A stretch of DNA of 64,000 bases from Sebastes aleutianus. Lineage: Eukaryota; Chordata; Actinopteri; Perciformes; Sebastidae. Under the pieces are notes generated by a model. That model had not been told where the DNA came from, did not search any database, and saw nothing but the letters and a program-made list of their open reading frames with translations. Positions 12,150 to 24,262 of this stretch are shown in pieces (position 1 is the stretch's first letter; each line of letters opens with the position of its first letter). The DNA is taken from the NCBI GenBank assembly GCA_916700875.1, contig CAKAKS010000039.1, positions 7,093,544-7,157,543 on the forward strand. The letters are read 5' to 3'. Made by a program: the position numbers and the translations under genes.

Positions 12150-12639
12150 CTGAAAAGAGAGAGGGAGATAAACAATGTACGGTGACGCATTTTGTTTTAT
12201 AACTCAAAAGACTCTAATGCATTTTCACCCACACATCCTCTAATGAACTGTCTGGCCACCACAGACTCCATGTTCAGTCAGACTCAAGCATCAGACTCTC
12301 ACAAACAGAGCGCTGTGCTGTTTTCCAAAAACACTACATCTGTGTTTAGACAGCCTCATTATCGTCCATCTCATTTCAAATCTGAGCTACTTTCTATCAT
12401 CTAAAAACAAACATGCACATTTGTATATCTGCACTCAAGCGTGTACACCATGTTTTAGTATAGTGTTCTTTACAGCTATTGCATAAATACATTTTACATT
12501 TTTGGACTTAATGAAGAACTAAGCTTGACGTGTTTTTTACAGCCTAAACCAGCCTTATTTGTCACTTAGCCATAATGCTTGGCACAGGCTATCTACTATT
12601 GTTAGGAGATGTTATCATTGTCTATGAAAGCCCACTCTC

Positions 12640-12960
12640 CCACTGCAGACTGGAGCTCCTCATTAAGGAGTGGTATTTAAGATATATTTAAGATATTTTT
12701 GATATTTGGATGTTGGATGTATTTACCTTTATCACTGTGATATGATTGTTTACCCTGCCAACATGTGGCCTATTGTTCCCTCAACCTTTTTCCAGCCTAC
12801 TGCTCAATCAGTTCCCAATTAGGGGAGGTTATTTAAGAGGAGGAGAGTCTCAGATCGGTTTGACTCTGATGAAGACGCAGTTGAAACGTTGGTCTTCTAA
12901 TAAAGCTGATTGCCTTAAATCTGTGTGCTCCAGTGTACTTAGGACCTGGTCTCTGACGTC
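12640..12960 (+). mobile_element. Possible Penelope-like or LINE 3' fragment
   Basis: The motif GACTCTGATGAAGACGCAGT followed by TGAAACGTTGGTCTTCTAAT and AATAAAGCTGATTGCC resembles tails of fish retroelements in which a GATGAAG...GAAACG phrase precedes an AATAAAG. No reverse-transcriptase frame remains, so the class is a guess. Confidence 0.4.
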
Positions 12961-13223
12961 TCTCCTGTTACAGTTTTACATACAGAAAAATTACACCGCC
13001 CACCTAAACACCAGGCCAATACGTATATTTATAAGTTTTCATCTTTGAGTCATTATCTATTTATCTATTTATTTTTCTAACTCTAATTAGTATATTTTTA
13101 TTGCACACTAGTTTTTTTTAGACTATGCAACCCTGCATTTCACTGCACATATTGTACTAGCATTTGATAAATAAAGCTTTGGATCTTGATTTAGTTTAGT
13201 TTGGTGCTGTCAATCATCGCCAT

Positions 13224-13892
13224 TTAAAGGCCCTGACACACCAAGCCGATGGTCGGCTGTCAGACAGTTTGGGGCCGTCGGTGAGCGTCCGTCTGCCTAG
13301 TTTTTGCGGTGTGTCCCGCATCGTCGGCTCTAGTCTGCCCGTGTCTGAGTTTTTTCGGCCAATTCAGCATGTTGAATTGGCGGCGGAGCACGTCGGTGAG
13401 AGAAATCACTCTGATTGGCTGTTCAGCTTAAATGAATCAGTGCACGAGAGGAGAAACGGAAGTGAGGAAAGCAAGCCAAAGTCAAGAGGACACACACAGA
13501 AGGCTCTTCTCATTTTTCATCTGATCATTCCAATACACGGATATTTTCACAGCGACATGGCCATCTGGAATGAAGTAAGTGGTGAGTGAGAGTGGTGTGA
13601 AAATGGTCAGCAAATGCTGCTTTGTTTCATGTACATATCATAACAATGACTTGTATATCAGCCGCCTTCGGTCTTCCGGTTTAACTTTTTGAATGACGAA
13701 TACAGACTACCACGACCTGCTGGTGTGGAGAGTTATTTCCTCTCACGCAGGCGCAGAACAAACGTGCTGACTGGCCGTCAGCTGTAGTCTTTGCGGTGCG
13801 TTTGATTGCAACTTCTTGGCCAAGACAAAGGCAACGTAAGGTCTTCGTCGCCGCTAGTTCTTTGATGTCGGGTTGGTGTGTCTGGGCCTTAA
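13224..13892. mobile_element. TTAA-flanked inverted-repeat element (GGCCCTGACACACCAA)
   Basis: TTAAAGGCCCTGACACACCA at the left is mirrored by TTGGTGTGTCTGGGCCTTAA at the right. The interior is comparatively GC-rich (GTCGGC motifs). A 106-codon plus-strand frame (13269-13589) is open but has no recognisable motif. Confidence 0.8.
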
Positions 13893-14060
13893 AGGTCCAG
13901 TGTGTAGGATCTGGAGGCATCTACTGGTGAGGTTACAGATTGCAACCAACTGAAACTTCTCCCGTGTGCCAAGTGTGTAGGAGAACTACGGTGGCCGACG
14001 TGAAAACGTGAACGGCCCTATCTAGAACCAGTGTTTGGTTTGTCCATTCTGAGAGTATGC
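13889..14060 (+). mobile_element. Partial TTAA-type element (family AGGTCCAGTGTGTAGG)
   Basis: TTAA followed by AGGTCCAGTGTGTAGGATCT, then TGCAACCAACTGAAACTTCT and CCCGTGTGCCAAGTGTGTAG. It stops after AACCAGTGTTTGGTTTGTCC; the right half is missing. Its TTAA is shared with the element to its left. Confidence 0.78.
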
Positions 14061-15343
14061 AAAAAATACGAGAGTATCATAAAGTATGCAAACAATACGT
14101 CATTTTGAGGACAAAATCTGAAATACCACTATAAGATTATGCTTTAGAAATCTCTCTTTTATTAAACTACACAAGAAAAACGTCTGCACAGTACAGTAAG
14201 TATCCCAAAATACCCCCACAATTTCATTTTTACATACCAGTTATTTGCTTTAACATGTGTGAAAAGTATAGCAGTATTTCAATAAGACCTCTCGGTGTGT
14301 TTCTGATTCTCCTTTTTGTAACCAAGTTAGAGAAATTCTAAAAATAAACGAGGAAATAACGAGTCGCTCAGGAGGTGACGGCCCCCCAGCAACTTGTGGC
14401 AAAATCTCTAATTTGTCAGATGCAGCATCTGTTTACCGCACCGAAGCAACGCTCGGGTTTCAACTCGAATTAGATGTAACTAACATGTTATACTGTGTGT
14501 GCTGTTCGCTGTTAGAACAAGATGCTAAATTGCAGGAGTGAGAGAGAGGCTGGTTCTTGCGAGGCTGCAGCCTTGATTAAAAAAAAATATTCTGGTGCGA
14601 GCAGATGGCCGTGTAGACTTTGCTTGCTTGTTTAAAAGTAGGCTGTCCACCCACCTTCCAAATTTCTCACACTTTATCTCGTCGAGGGGAAAGCTGAAAA
14701 GGGAGACAGACTTCTGAAGGCCAAAAAAATAGGAAAACACACTCTCCATTGTTCCAACGAGGACGGGTATTTTTGAGTTATGTTTATGCTGATTTTTTTT
14801 AAAATCAGAATTGACCTTTGAATGTTGGTTTATACTTGTTTTTTGTTTTGTTAGTGAAGAGAAACATCACTTTTTGGAAGATTGGAAGGTACATTTGTTG
14901 ATACAGAAATGACTAAGACCTGAATCTCAGAGAACATGATTTGTCTGGAGGTTTACTAACAAATTTAAACAGCACTGAATGTGCAACTCAGTCTCCTGGA
15001 AAATAACAATATATACAGCCAATTTGTTTTTTGCTAAAGAAGCATAATTGCTGCCTGAGGTTTGTTTACTGGCTGTGTTTGTGCAACATTTTACAGAACA
15101 GAAGCTGTAGGGAGCTGATCGAGGTGGATGCTGGGTCATCAAAGACCAAGGTTCAGATCCTGAGCAACAAGAACACTTTGTTTAAGGTAGTTAGGTTTGG
15201 AAAAGATTGCGATTGTGGTTAAATATTGAAGTAAACACGTCCTGCTTCGTGCTTCAAGTTCAGTTTTCACATTGTTTAGTATTTAAAGAGCAACTTAAAG
15301 AGGTACAACACCTAAATTAAGAATTCCAATAAGTTATTTCCCA
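14061..15343. other. Non-coding stretch, nothing recognised
   Basis: Short frames on both strands only, no repeat ends that I can define. Confidence 0.5.
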
Positions 15344-15818
15344 GGTTGTTCTCATACACCGTTCGTAGCTATACCTACGAAAAGTAATGTATTGTAATTT
15401 GTGTATATCCCACAAAATCAATTTGTTTGTAATCCATGTAATCATGAACCAGGAAGTGTAAAGAGCAACAAACGCTGCAGAGGGAGGAGGTCGGGGATGA
15501 TTGGGTCAAAAAAACACCAGACTTTCGCCCAGGAGACCACTGTTTGTGTCCCGTGTGAAACCAGAACTCAACGTTGATTTATTTGTCACGTAACTTCTGT
15601 ACTTAAGTTACGCCACTTTCGGTGGTTCACCATCTTTTCCTAAACATAACCAAGTAGTTTCCTGTGAAGACGGAAGTTTATTTTGAAAAGAACCTATGCA
15701 AGTAAAGAGTGGAAATTGACACTTGCGTCACGTGTTGCTGGACATTCGTAGGAAAACGCACGAAACATGAGGAATAACTTTTCATAAGATATCATACGAA
15801 CCGTTGTATGAGGATACC
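15344..15818. mobile_element. Inverted-repeat element (GGTTGTTCTCATACACCG)
   Basis: GGTTGTTCTCATACACCGTT and CGTAGCTATACCTACGAAAA at the left are mirrored, less perfectly, by CATACGAACCGTTGTATGAG and the sequence to 15818. A known kind of teleost non-autonomous element. Confidence 0.65.
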
Positions 15819-16019
15819 TTGTATTTCCACGGCTTAGGAAAGTTTAATTAATATTTGTGAACATGAGCTACGTACTCTCTCTAGTGGTTAAGGTGTTGAC
15901 CATGAACTGCAGCATCCCTTTTTCCATGTCGTTTCGCATCTCTCCCCTCATTTCCTTTCATATTTTGACTGTCAAATCCCTAAAAAAGGTGTTCAAACTT
16001 GGGCAGTCAAAGGTAACAC

Positions 16020-16730
16020 ACTAATTAACAAATTAGTTTTAACGCCACTAATTTCATTGATGCAACTTTCGATTTTTAGGTTGTAGCAGGCTCAATTCCA
16101 AAGCTACAATAAAGATATGAAATCATCATATGAAACTAGAAAACCTAAAGAATGTCATACAGCACAAAACCATGTCATACTAGCTTGTCGCCAAGGAGGT
16201 CAAATAACGCTCCAAACATAAGGTAAATTTTGGCGAGGAAAAACTGTCATTGCCATTTTCAAAGGGGTCCCTTGACCTCTGACCTCAAGATATGTGAATG
16301 AAAATGGGTTCTATGGGTACCCACGAGTCTCCCCTTTACAGATATGCCCACTTTATGATCATCACATGCAGTTTGGGGGCAAGTCATAGTCAAGTCAGCA
16401 CACTGACACACTGACAGCTGTTGTTGCCTGTTGGGCTGCAGTTTGCCATGTTATGATTTGAGCATATTGTTTATGCTAAATGCAGTACCTGTGAGGGTTT
16501 CTGGACAATATTTGTCATTGTTTTGTGTTGTTAACTGATTTCCAATAATAAATATATACATACATTTGCATAAAGCAGCATATTTGCCCACTCCCATGTT
16601 GATAAGAGTATTAAATACTTGACAAATCTCGAACAGATAAAAAATGTGTGAATTTGCGATTAATCCCGATTAACTATGAACAATCATGCGATTAATCGTG
16701 ATTACATATTCTAATCGATTGACAGCCCTA
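16020..16730. mobile_element. hAT-like teleost repeat ending GATTGACAGCCCTA
   Basis: TCCCTTGACCTCTGACCTCA, AAAATGGGTTCTATGGGTAC, TGCGATTAATCCCGATTAAC and TAATCGATTGACAGCCCTA are hallmarks of a very frequent teleost element. The left end is truncated. No coding capacity. Confidence 0.8.
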
Positions 16731-16839
16731 CTCAAAACGTATCTTCTGTTGCAAATTACTTTTTCAATTCAATCATCCAGATTTTTCTCTCCCTATACTG
16801 ATTATGATACCTCAAATCGGGGTATCTGAAGACACCAAG

Positions 16840-17115
16840 CACCACATTTTATATCTGTTTACCTCACTGCGGGGAAGTCCTTGGAATCATTTTTATTTTA
16901 GGTAACATAAGAGCGGTGATATCTGTTGTGCTATAAAACGAGTTAGTGGCCCACTGTGACTGAATTTCTGTAACTGAGAGCAGAAAAACTTAACTGTAAG
17001 ATGACATCGACAAAGAAACTTTACTCAGTGTGGATTGGTCACATCACGGCCAATACCCGACACAATTTAGTAAAGGTCACTCAGTATTGGTGCCAATACC
17101 GATCCCGCATATCAA
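16840..17115. mobile_element. Repeat fragment with CCAATACCGATC end
   Basis: CTCACTGCGGGGAAGTCCTT and ATTGGTGCCAATACCGATCC resemble the interior and end of the hAT-like family that also appears at 49010-49200. Confidence 0.5.
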
Positions 17116-19005
17116 ATCTGTGCACCCTTTGTAGTTATAAACATAATTTCAAGGATGTTAAGATTTGAATACACACAGGGACACATCTAGAAACACAAAA
17201 CAATGTTCACAATGCAGAGTTTGCACCAACAAGAGGATTTGTGCCTGCAAATTTGAGCGAATAATGTGGCTTCTCTTACTCACAATCGTCTAAGTTTCGT
17301 TGTCTATGGAGAAAACGGTGAGATCAGATTTAAGGACTGCATGCTCAAAATGAGTTTACTTGTCCCTGCATGCTCTGAAATCTTTATTTCTCCAATTTAG
17401 CTTTGACATTAACAAAATGACAGTGATTTGTAAGCCCTACCTGCTGCTACACAAGTTGTTAAATGTGTTTACAAGCTGTATTGCTTCCCCCTCACATTGT
17501 TTCTGCCTGTTTATTGATCCTTGAGTGTGAGCTATTTCACCCAGCTGCGGTACTGAAACTTTAATATGATGTCTCGAAATTTAAAGGGAGGTGATTACGG
17601 TTTTTTGAGTCCAAGGCTGCTCACAAAAAGCAAGAAAAAACATCAGTAAACAGAATCTAAAAAACATGTCAGGGATAATTTTCTCTGAGGTCAATCCAGG
17701 TAAAAGCTGTTTTCCTTCATTGATTCCTCGTATCAAATCTATACCAATCACAGCAGAGGGGATGCAGGTAAAGATAAGCAGACAAATCAATGCCAAGGGT
17801 TTCTAACAGGGATGTGGAGAAAGGGGCTGAATATTGATTGAACCCCAATATTTTGCACATTCAATCAAGTGTGTTGAGCACTATTTTGTGGGCCAGCCAA
17901 CAAAGTAAATATCCTCTGGAGTTGTCCTTTACGGAGAGTGAGTGATGGAGGTGCTCGCCGACGGTAAATCCACCCCACAATAAATGTAATTTCTAATTTT
18001 AAAGGGTCCATTAATTCTTGCCCAGCACCTCTGCCAGTAGTAGTTTTGATGGGGGGTCATGAAGAGAGCCAGCATTAATAACAACTGCCATATTACAAAC
18101 TGGATGTGGCTGGCGACGGCGTCACGTTTGACAGTGTCCTCTTGGAAATAACATATGATGCCATTAGGTGCCATTATAGGTCAAACCTCACACAAACACA
18201 CCCGGGCTGATGGGGAGCAACAGTAAATCAGTCTAATCCAGCAGTGAGATGAAGGCAGGTTATTCCCACATCGCTGAGGGGACGGGGATTTGTGTCACAA
18301 ACTGAGCTGCAGTTTACCAGCTTGAGTCATGATGAAAGCTGTGATAGAGCTCAGCTGTCACTCAGGAGGGCTGAGCCACAAATCTCTGATCACCTGCCTT
18401 CTAAACCTCCCTAAAAAAAAAGAAAACACAGACGTGAAAGTGAAGCGGTGCCCAGGGAAAAGATCCAGCTCTTGTGCAAATGTGTTTTTTTTCCAGATGC
18501 ACACGTTTCACCTTAGCTGTGTTACGAAACCAAACAAAAAAGAAATGCAGTGTAAAATCTGACAAGCAGCCAAGGCTTATTTGTGCAGGATTATCTTTTT
18601 TTTCTGTCCTTTCTCTGCTCTCGTACAGATCGGGATCATCATCAGCTGATGCTGTTACTCTCCTGGTCCCTCCAGCAGAGATTTGACTCATCTCCCTTCT
18701 CATCCTCTTCCAACCATCAGCCCCACTGAGCCCGGCTGTCAGCACGGAGACACTAAATGCTGCTCAGACTGTCAGAGAGAAGCTGCAGCACGCCTTTCAC
18801 ACTTTGCACAGTCCCACTGTACAGCCTGCATGAGCACAAACTATGGAGAATGAAGTGAATTAAAGGGGGACTATAGAGAAAAATTAAACAAGACCCAAAC
18901 TCTGCAGAAGTTGTTTGCTCATCCTCACAGGAGACGGACGGGAAAGAAAAAAGCAGATAAAACAGTGAAATTGACACCCAGAGAGAGATGCATGAGCGAG
19001 CTTAC
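17116..19005. other. Non-coding stretch upstream of the candidate 5' exon
   Basis: Mostly unique. The 114-codon minus-strand frame at 18401-18745 overlaps a 70-codon plus-strand frame and lacks any motif. If the candidate transcript at 19.0 kb is real, this is its intron 1. Confidence 0.45.
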
Positions 19006-19200
19006 CTGCCCACGGCGCAGACACACAAACAGATCTGTGGCTTTCTGCTGCCGCTCCGCGACGCTCCACTCACCTAAATCACTTCCATGACTCACGCAGA
19101 GAGAAGATAACCGGCTCTCAGGAAAAGTGGAGTAAACACTCGTCGCAAAGGCAGGCAGGCAGGGCTCTCGCTCTCGCTGCAGAGCTGCTATCTCTCATCC
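19006..19200 (-). other. Candidate 5' non-coding exon and promoter region on the minus strand
   Basis: A locally GC- and CpG-richer block (CGCTCCGCGACGCTCC and surroundings) ends on the minus strand in CCGTGGGCAG followed by GTAAGC, a good donor. A second possible donor, TTTAG followed by GTGAGT, is at about 19075. No ATG-initiated frame is evident. It could be spliced to 12061-12149 across a 6.9-kb intron. The right edge is arbitrary because no start site can be seen. Confidence 0.3.
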
Positions 19201-19231
19201 TCGTTCCTCCTCCTCTGTCTCTTGCTTTGCT

Positions 19232-19258
19232 TTGATCTCTCTCTCTCTCTCTCTCTAT
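19232..19258. repeat. CT microsatellite
   Basis: About 26 bp of CT dinucleotides in a broader pyrimidine-rich tract (19150-19440) that gives short Ser/Leu-rich open frames by composition. Confidence 0.95.
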
Positions 19259-19823
19259 CCAGTGGTGCCCCGCTCTCTCTCCATCTCTGCCACCCCCTCA
19301 CTCTCCACCACAAGGTGTCACAAACAGAGTGTGTCTGCACCCACTGCCTCTTATTGGCTCTCACTTCTCTCCTCTCTAACCCCCCTCCCCTCTCCTCAAC
19401 CTCTCTCGCTCTCTCTCTCTTACTCTCCTCTATTTGGATTGCCTTGGCTTAAAGAGGCAATGCATCACAACACAGCTGTACGTCCACAGCTAGATTTTAA
19501 AAAACGACGACACATAAACAGTGTTTTCAGGCATTTTCAGGGTCCTTATCGTAAATATCTCTGTCCACATTAAAGCTCATAAACAGGAGGAAAATTGCTA
19601 AATCTGTTCTTCCTTTTCCTATCTCAGTTTGACAAACAACAAAACTGTTGATCACAGCGAACATCTGGATCAGAGTGGGACAAACACATCTCCGACGTCT
19701 CAGTTGGTTCTCATTGTGTTTTCATACAGCTGAAATCACAATTTAGTTTAGTTGTTTCTGTTTTCAGACAAGTGAATGAGCATAAAATAGTGATTTGGTT
19801 GCAGGTCACATACGCTATCTGTT

Positions 19824-20470
19824 AAGTACACTGTAAAAAAAAAGTTTTTTTTTACAGTTTTTTTCAAGAAATTTTAAATTTTTTGTCTGTATTTCAAAAT
19901 GACAGAAAAATAAATGTAAAAATTACATGTTTCATTTGTGATTTATATGTAAATGGTCTTAGATTTACAGTATTTTTTGTAATCAAAATCGTAATTATCT
20001 CTATTTAAGCTTTTCTTGATCATTTTTAAAGATAATTATTCAGTTTTTTAGATGTTTATGACTCTATTTTAACAATTAATTTATGTTAGAAGAAAAGGAT
20101 TTCATGAAATTCTAAAAATATTTCTTGTAAAAATACAGATTTTTTTGCAAAACTTCTGAGAGTTAATGTAAATTTGGGCTTTTGCAATGTAAAATTACAT
20201 GTTTCATTTGTGATTTATATGTAAATGGTCTTAGATTTACGGAGTATGACTATTCTAACAATAAATATATGTTAAAAGTAAAATATTTCTTGTAATATTA
20301 CAGTGATAGGGTTAATTATATAAAGATAATTACTGTTGTTTTTTTGTTTTTTACAGTTTATTTATGTTAATTAACGGACAGTATTTTTCCGTTTTTTAAC
20401 AGACATTTTCTGGCGCCCCTGCTGCCGGAAAATTTCTGTTATTTTACACTTTTTTTTTTAAAGTGTACTT
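19824..20470. mobile_element. Inverted-repeat element (AAGTACACTGTAAAA ends)
   Basis: AAGTACACTGTAAAAAAAAA at the left is mirrored by TTTTTTAAAGTGTACTT at the right. A segment beginning AAATTACATGTTTCATTTGT is present twice (19918-19972 and 20188-20240). The GGCGCCCCTGCTGCCGGAAA phrase near the right end is typical of a common teleost family. Confidence 0.75.
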
Positions 20471-20989
20471 ATTATTTGAAGTTTCACTAATCAAAACCAA
20501 CGCTGTATCTGCAACCGATGCATTTATAAGAGACATCACTTGTGAAACATGATGCTTCCACCATTTTGGAAATACGGACAAGCCAGAGCGTTTTTCCCCC
20601 TACATGTATACCTGTATGATAATGAGCCAGACCTTTCTTTACTCCTGACACAGTGCTGTGGAGGTCTGGCTATGCAAGACTAGATTAGAGGCAACAGAAA
20701 ATTGCTCCCAACCGTGTATGAGCAGGCTTATGCCATCATTTTCCCTAAAGTTCAGTTTCCCCCATCCACACTTTTCCAATTTCCAATTTGGTTTTTGGGA
20801 GTGGAAACATCTGGCTTAAGGGATCAGAGCGCTTCAAACAAAGTTATTGTCGGATTTGATGTCAGTTTAGGGGGGGGGTGCTTTGGAAACTTTTTATAAC
20901 TTTACACAGCGATCACTCAGGTGTGCAGAGGTGAGAAAGTAGGTGAGATTTGAACTTCTTAATTTTTTTCATTCTTCACTTCTTGACAA

Positions 20990-22100
20990 CTGAGTATAAT
21001 GGCATGAATGACTTTGACGAGAGACTACGACTGAATGATTTTGAAAAAAATCGAATTGCAATTATTTTGACTGATATTGAAATTGACCTTCTGCTAAGTC
21101 CCGCCCCTCTGTTGCAGACTGGCCAATCATAACGTAGCATCGGCCAGCTCTGACAGCTATACAGCTCTGCTCCAGAGACTCTCATGGAATCGTTTCAGAT
21201 TTTCTTCATTTTCAGACTGGTTTTGTGGATTTCGAGCTGGTCATATACATTTCTAAAACGTTACGCTTTCTATGTAAAACCATTTTAGAAACGTTTATCT
21301 CCTTCCAACCTCTCCGGGTAATGAGTATCACTATTATGGTGCCTTCAAATGGGGTCGTGTTTACCGTGTTCACGAGAAGAGTCCATATGAACGCCCCCCT
21401 CTTGTGGTATTCACAACCTCGTGGAAAGTTTCTGAAAGCTCCGAGTTCACGAGTTGTGACGCGTTTGTTGACGTTGTCAGAAATGGCAGAGGCCATGGAA
21501 GTTCATTTTTCGGTACATAATAAGAGAACATATTGTAATTTTTGTCGTATATTGTAATTCTTCGTAATTTTATAACATGTCTGAGCAAAATGTTGATATT
21601 CCCAACGACCTCATCTTTTTCCTCTGTCATTAGACCTTTGCATTTCCTGCACTATGTTATAGCCTCTGTGGCTTCAAGACCCCCGCTGTAACGTTAATAA
21701 TGCCGTTCCCTAGCAGCGGTGTTCTCACGACTTAACCACTTGAATGCCAAGCACATTGTGTACACAACTGCCCATTGTTGTAAACACAAGCTCACAAGTT
21801 TAATTTTAAGGCACCATTACACAATGTTTAACCATGACCAGCTTGAAATGATGCTACGCTATGACTGGCCAGTCTGCGTTAGAGGGGCTGGACTTAGCAA
21901 AGGGTCAATTGTGATATGATTTGCGATATTAGAGGGAATGAAGAATGTATTAATATGATGTGTAGGCCAAGATATCTCTGCAGCACGACACTATACAATT
22001 TAAAATGGTATTTTGATACACATTTCTTCTTTAACAAAAACTCCTGCGATTTGAAAATTGAAGCAGACCATATTGCGATTTAGATAAAAATTTAATTGAG
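20990..22100. mobile_element. Nested inverted-repeat region with two elements
   Basis: Outer arms: TGCTAAGTCCCGCCCCTCTG, then AGACTGGCCAATCATAACGT (21090-21135), are mirrored by GACTGGCCAGTCTGCG and GAGGGGCTGGACTTAGCAAA (21863-21903). Inner arms: ATGGTGCCTTCAAATGG (about 21337) and TTTTAAGGCACCATTA (about 21826). The inner right part matches 30570-30690 in inverted orientation, so the inner element is a separate mobile unit. Confidence 0.65.
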
Positions 22101-23696
22101 CAGCCAATATCCTCTTTGTGCAGTTTTTATGTCTAGACCTTCTCTGTGATGATGGCTTTTCATCCCACCTTAAAGTGTGGCCATTTTCGGCTTCAGACGT
22201 GGTCGGACGTCATGTTATAATTTGTTTCAATCATACACCAGCCTTAACTCTAAAAGCAAGCGCAAGGGGCCTCCTCCTTAGAAGGAAGATTAAAATCCTA
22301 AAATGTGTTTTAGAGTAGCCCTTCATTTCAGAGGTAATTTCACATGGCTTTGAGGGAAATGGCTTGTTACAAATCCCACTAGTGGCAGCCATTAAGTATA
22401 TTGAATTAGGAGTTTAAAGCCTGACCCTCCCTCATATCTCAAACAGCATATGGATTCCAAAAGTCTGCACTAAAGTCTGTTATCTCCATAACTGCTTTTT
22501 AAGTATTTATAATTAAAGACATTCATGTTAAAAAGGTAGATGATGTAAAGATGTGAAATTGTACTGCAATGTATAAGATGCAGAAATCTAAATAACAAAA
22601 AAAAAAGCAAAACAGTCCTCACTGAGAGGCTGTGAGGAGTGTGAATTTTGAGTGGATGTAGCCTTTAATGATCAGTTCAAACTGGGACTGCGCAGAAAGA
22701 GGGCCAGGAGTCAAGTTCCCAATTTGCAATTATAATTAGCCTTCAAGCCCCTTAAAATGTAGATTACATATATCCTCCATGCCGCCATGTCCTCATGTGA
22801 TATTCGTTCTAATTCGGCATGAAAAACAGAGATGTGCTCGAGTTGAGGACGTGGAGTGCTCTCGGTGTTGTCGTGTTTGCGTATCTGAAAATGTGCTGCA
22901 GCTGTTTTAAAATGTAAGTGGTCCTAAATCATTCAGATCACACCGTGTAACACCACGTACCAACACAGAGTCCCCGCTGTTACAATCCTCCTGTAAGCAT
23001 TAGCCTAATTCAAGTGCAGTAGCTTTGATATGAACAGGAAATTAAAAAGGAACGCTGGAACATCTGTCCTGCTCTTATTGGGAACTGGAGTGTCTGTCGT
23101 AATCAGGAGTCATCTCACTGTCCTTCTTGTTAGCTTTTATTTGTGGGGTTTATATGATGTTCTGTCTGCTGGTCTGTTTATTAGCCTCAAGAAAAATACA
23201 ATTAAACTCGGTTGAGATTTGGTGCACAGATTTCCCTAGTGGAGATCCAGAGTTCGATCTGGAAAATTGTAGCCTTATATGATCTTTATTTTTTAGTCAT
23301 GAGATGCATTTATGCACTAGAGCGAAGGTTCAACATGTGGAGCTTCATGTTTTTTTATCCATGTACTGTTTATTTCTGAAAATGATATCACAGATATCAG
23401 ATATCAACAAACATTTGGTCCTTTGTAGATGTTGTAATAAACCATTATTGTACAATTATTATTGACTTCTAGCAGCTGTATGATATTTGAAAGATTAATC
23501 ATTTTTCATCTTCCTAAAAGCACAGTTAGTTCCAGTGACGAATGTGTTTTTTGGGGAATTGAACAAAGATTGTGGTGTTGCACATTTTAACTACCATGTT
23601 TATAACAAAACTTTACATAGAATACCCTGTTTTTGGAATTATTTCCTACCTTCTAAGCAGCCACTTGTATCTATTAATTAAATTACTCAAAGACAC
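22101..23696. other. Non-coding stretch, nothing recognised
   Basis: AT-rich, short frames only, no inverted-repeat ends seen. Confidence 0.5.
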
Positions 23697-24152
23697 TTAA
23701 AGGTCCAGTGGGTAGGATCTGGTAGTATCTAGCAGTGAGTTGAGGAGATTGCAACCAAGTGAAGACTCTCCCGTGTGCCAAGCGTGTTGGTGGCCCAACG
23801 CGAAAACGTGAATGTCCCTCTCTAGAGCCAGTCGGAGCAGAGCCAGTGCGTAGAGTGTGTGTGTATGTGGGAAGTGAGTGGTGAAGCAAGAGAGAGAGGG
23901 AGCGACGGGAGCGAGTAACGTTATTGACTCCTAACAGTGTTTGGTTTGTCCGTTCTGGGCTACTGTAGAAACACGGCCGACTCCACGGAGAGGACCCGCT
24001 CCCTATGTATATATTAACGGCTCATTCTAAGGTAACGAAAACAAAACCACTCTCATTATCAGGTGATTATACACTAAAGAAAACATACTTATTAATATCA
24101 TATTCTATATCTGCCAATAGATCCCCCTAAATGATACACACTGGTGCTTTAA
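23697..24152 (+). mobile_element. TTAA-type element, fullest copy (family AGGTCCAGTGTGTAGG)
   Basis: TTAA at both ends (23697-23700 and 24149-24152). Contains GATTGCAACCAAGTGAAGAC, TGGTTTGTCCGTTCTGGGCT, CACGGAGAGGACCCGCTCCC, AACGGCTCATTCTAAGGTAA and AAACATACTTATTAATATCA, all hallmarks of a family I recognise as very frequent in teleosts. No coding capacity. Confidence 0.82.
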
Positions 24153-24222
24153 AATGAGCTTGACATCGTTTTTTCATGACTAGGACCTATTTGAAAACTG
24201 TCTTTGGTGATGCTTTGGTGAT

Positions 24223-24262
24223 GCGTTGTGTTGTGACTCATATTTGAGTCACAACACAACGC
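24223..24262. repeat. Perfect 18-bp-arm palindrome with 4-base centre
   Basis: GCGTTGTGTTGTGACTCA (24223-24240), TATT, then TGAGTCACAACACAACGC (24245-24262). Each arm contains a consensus AP-1 heptamer (TGACTCA and TGAGTCA). It is not inside a recognised element. Confidence 0.97.

Noticed and set aside
18401..18745. 114-codon minus-strand frame
   Set aside because: No motif or splice context, a plus-strand frame overlaps it, and it ends in low-complexity Phe runs.
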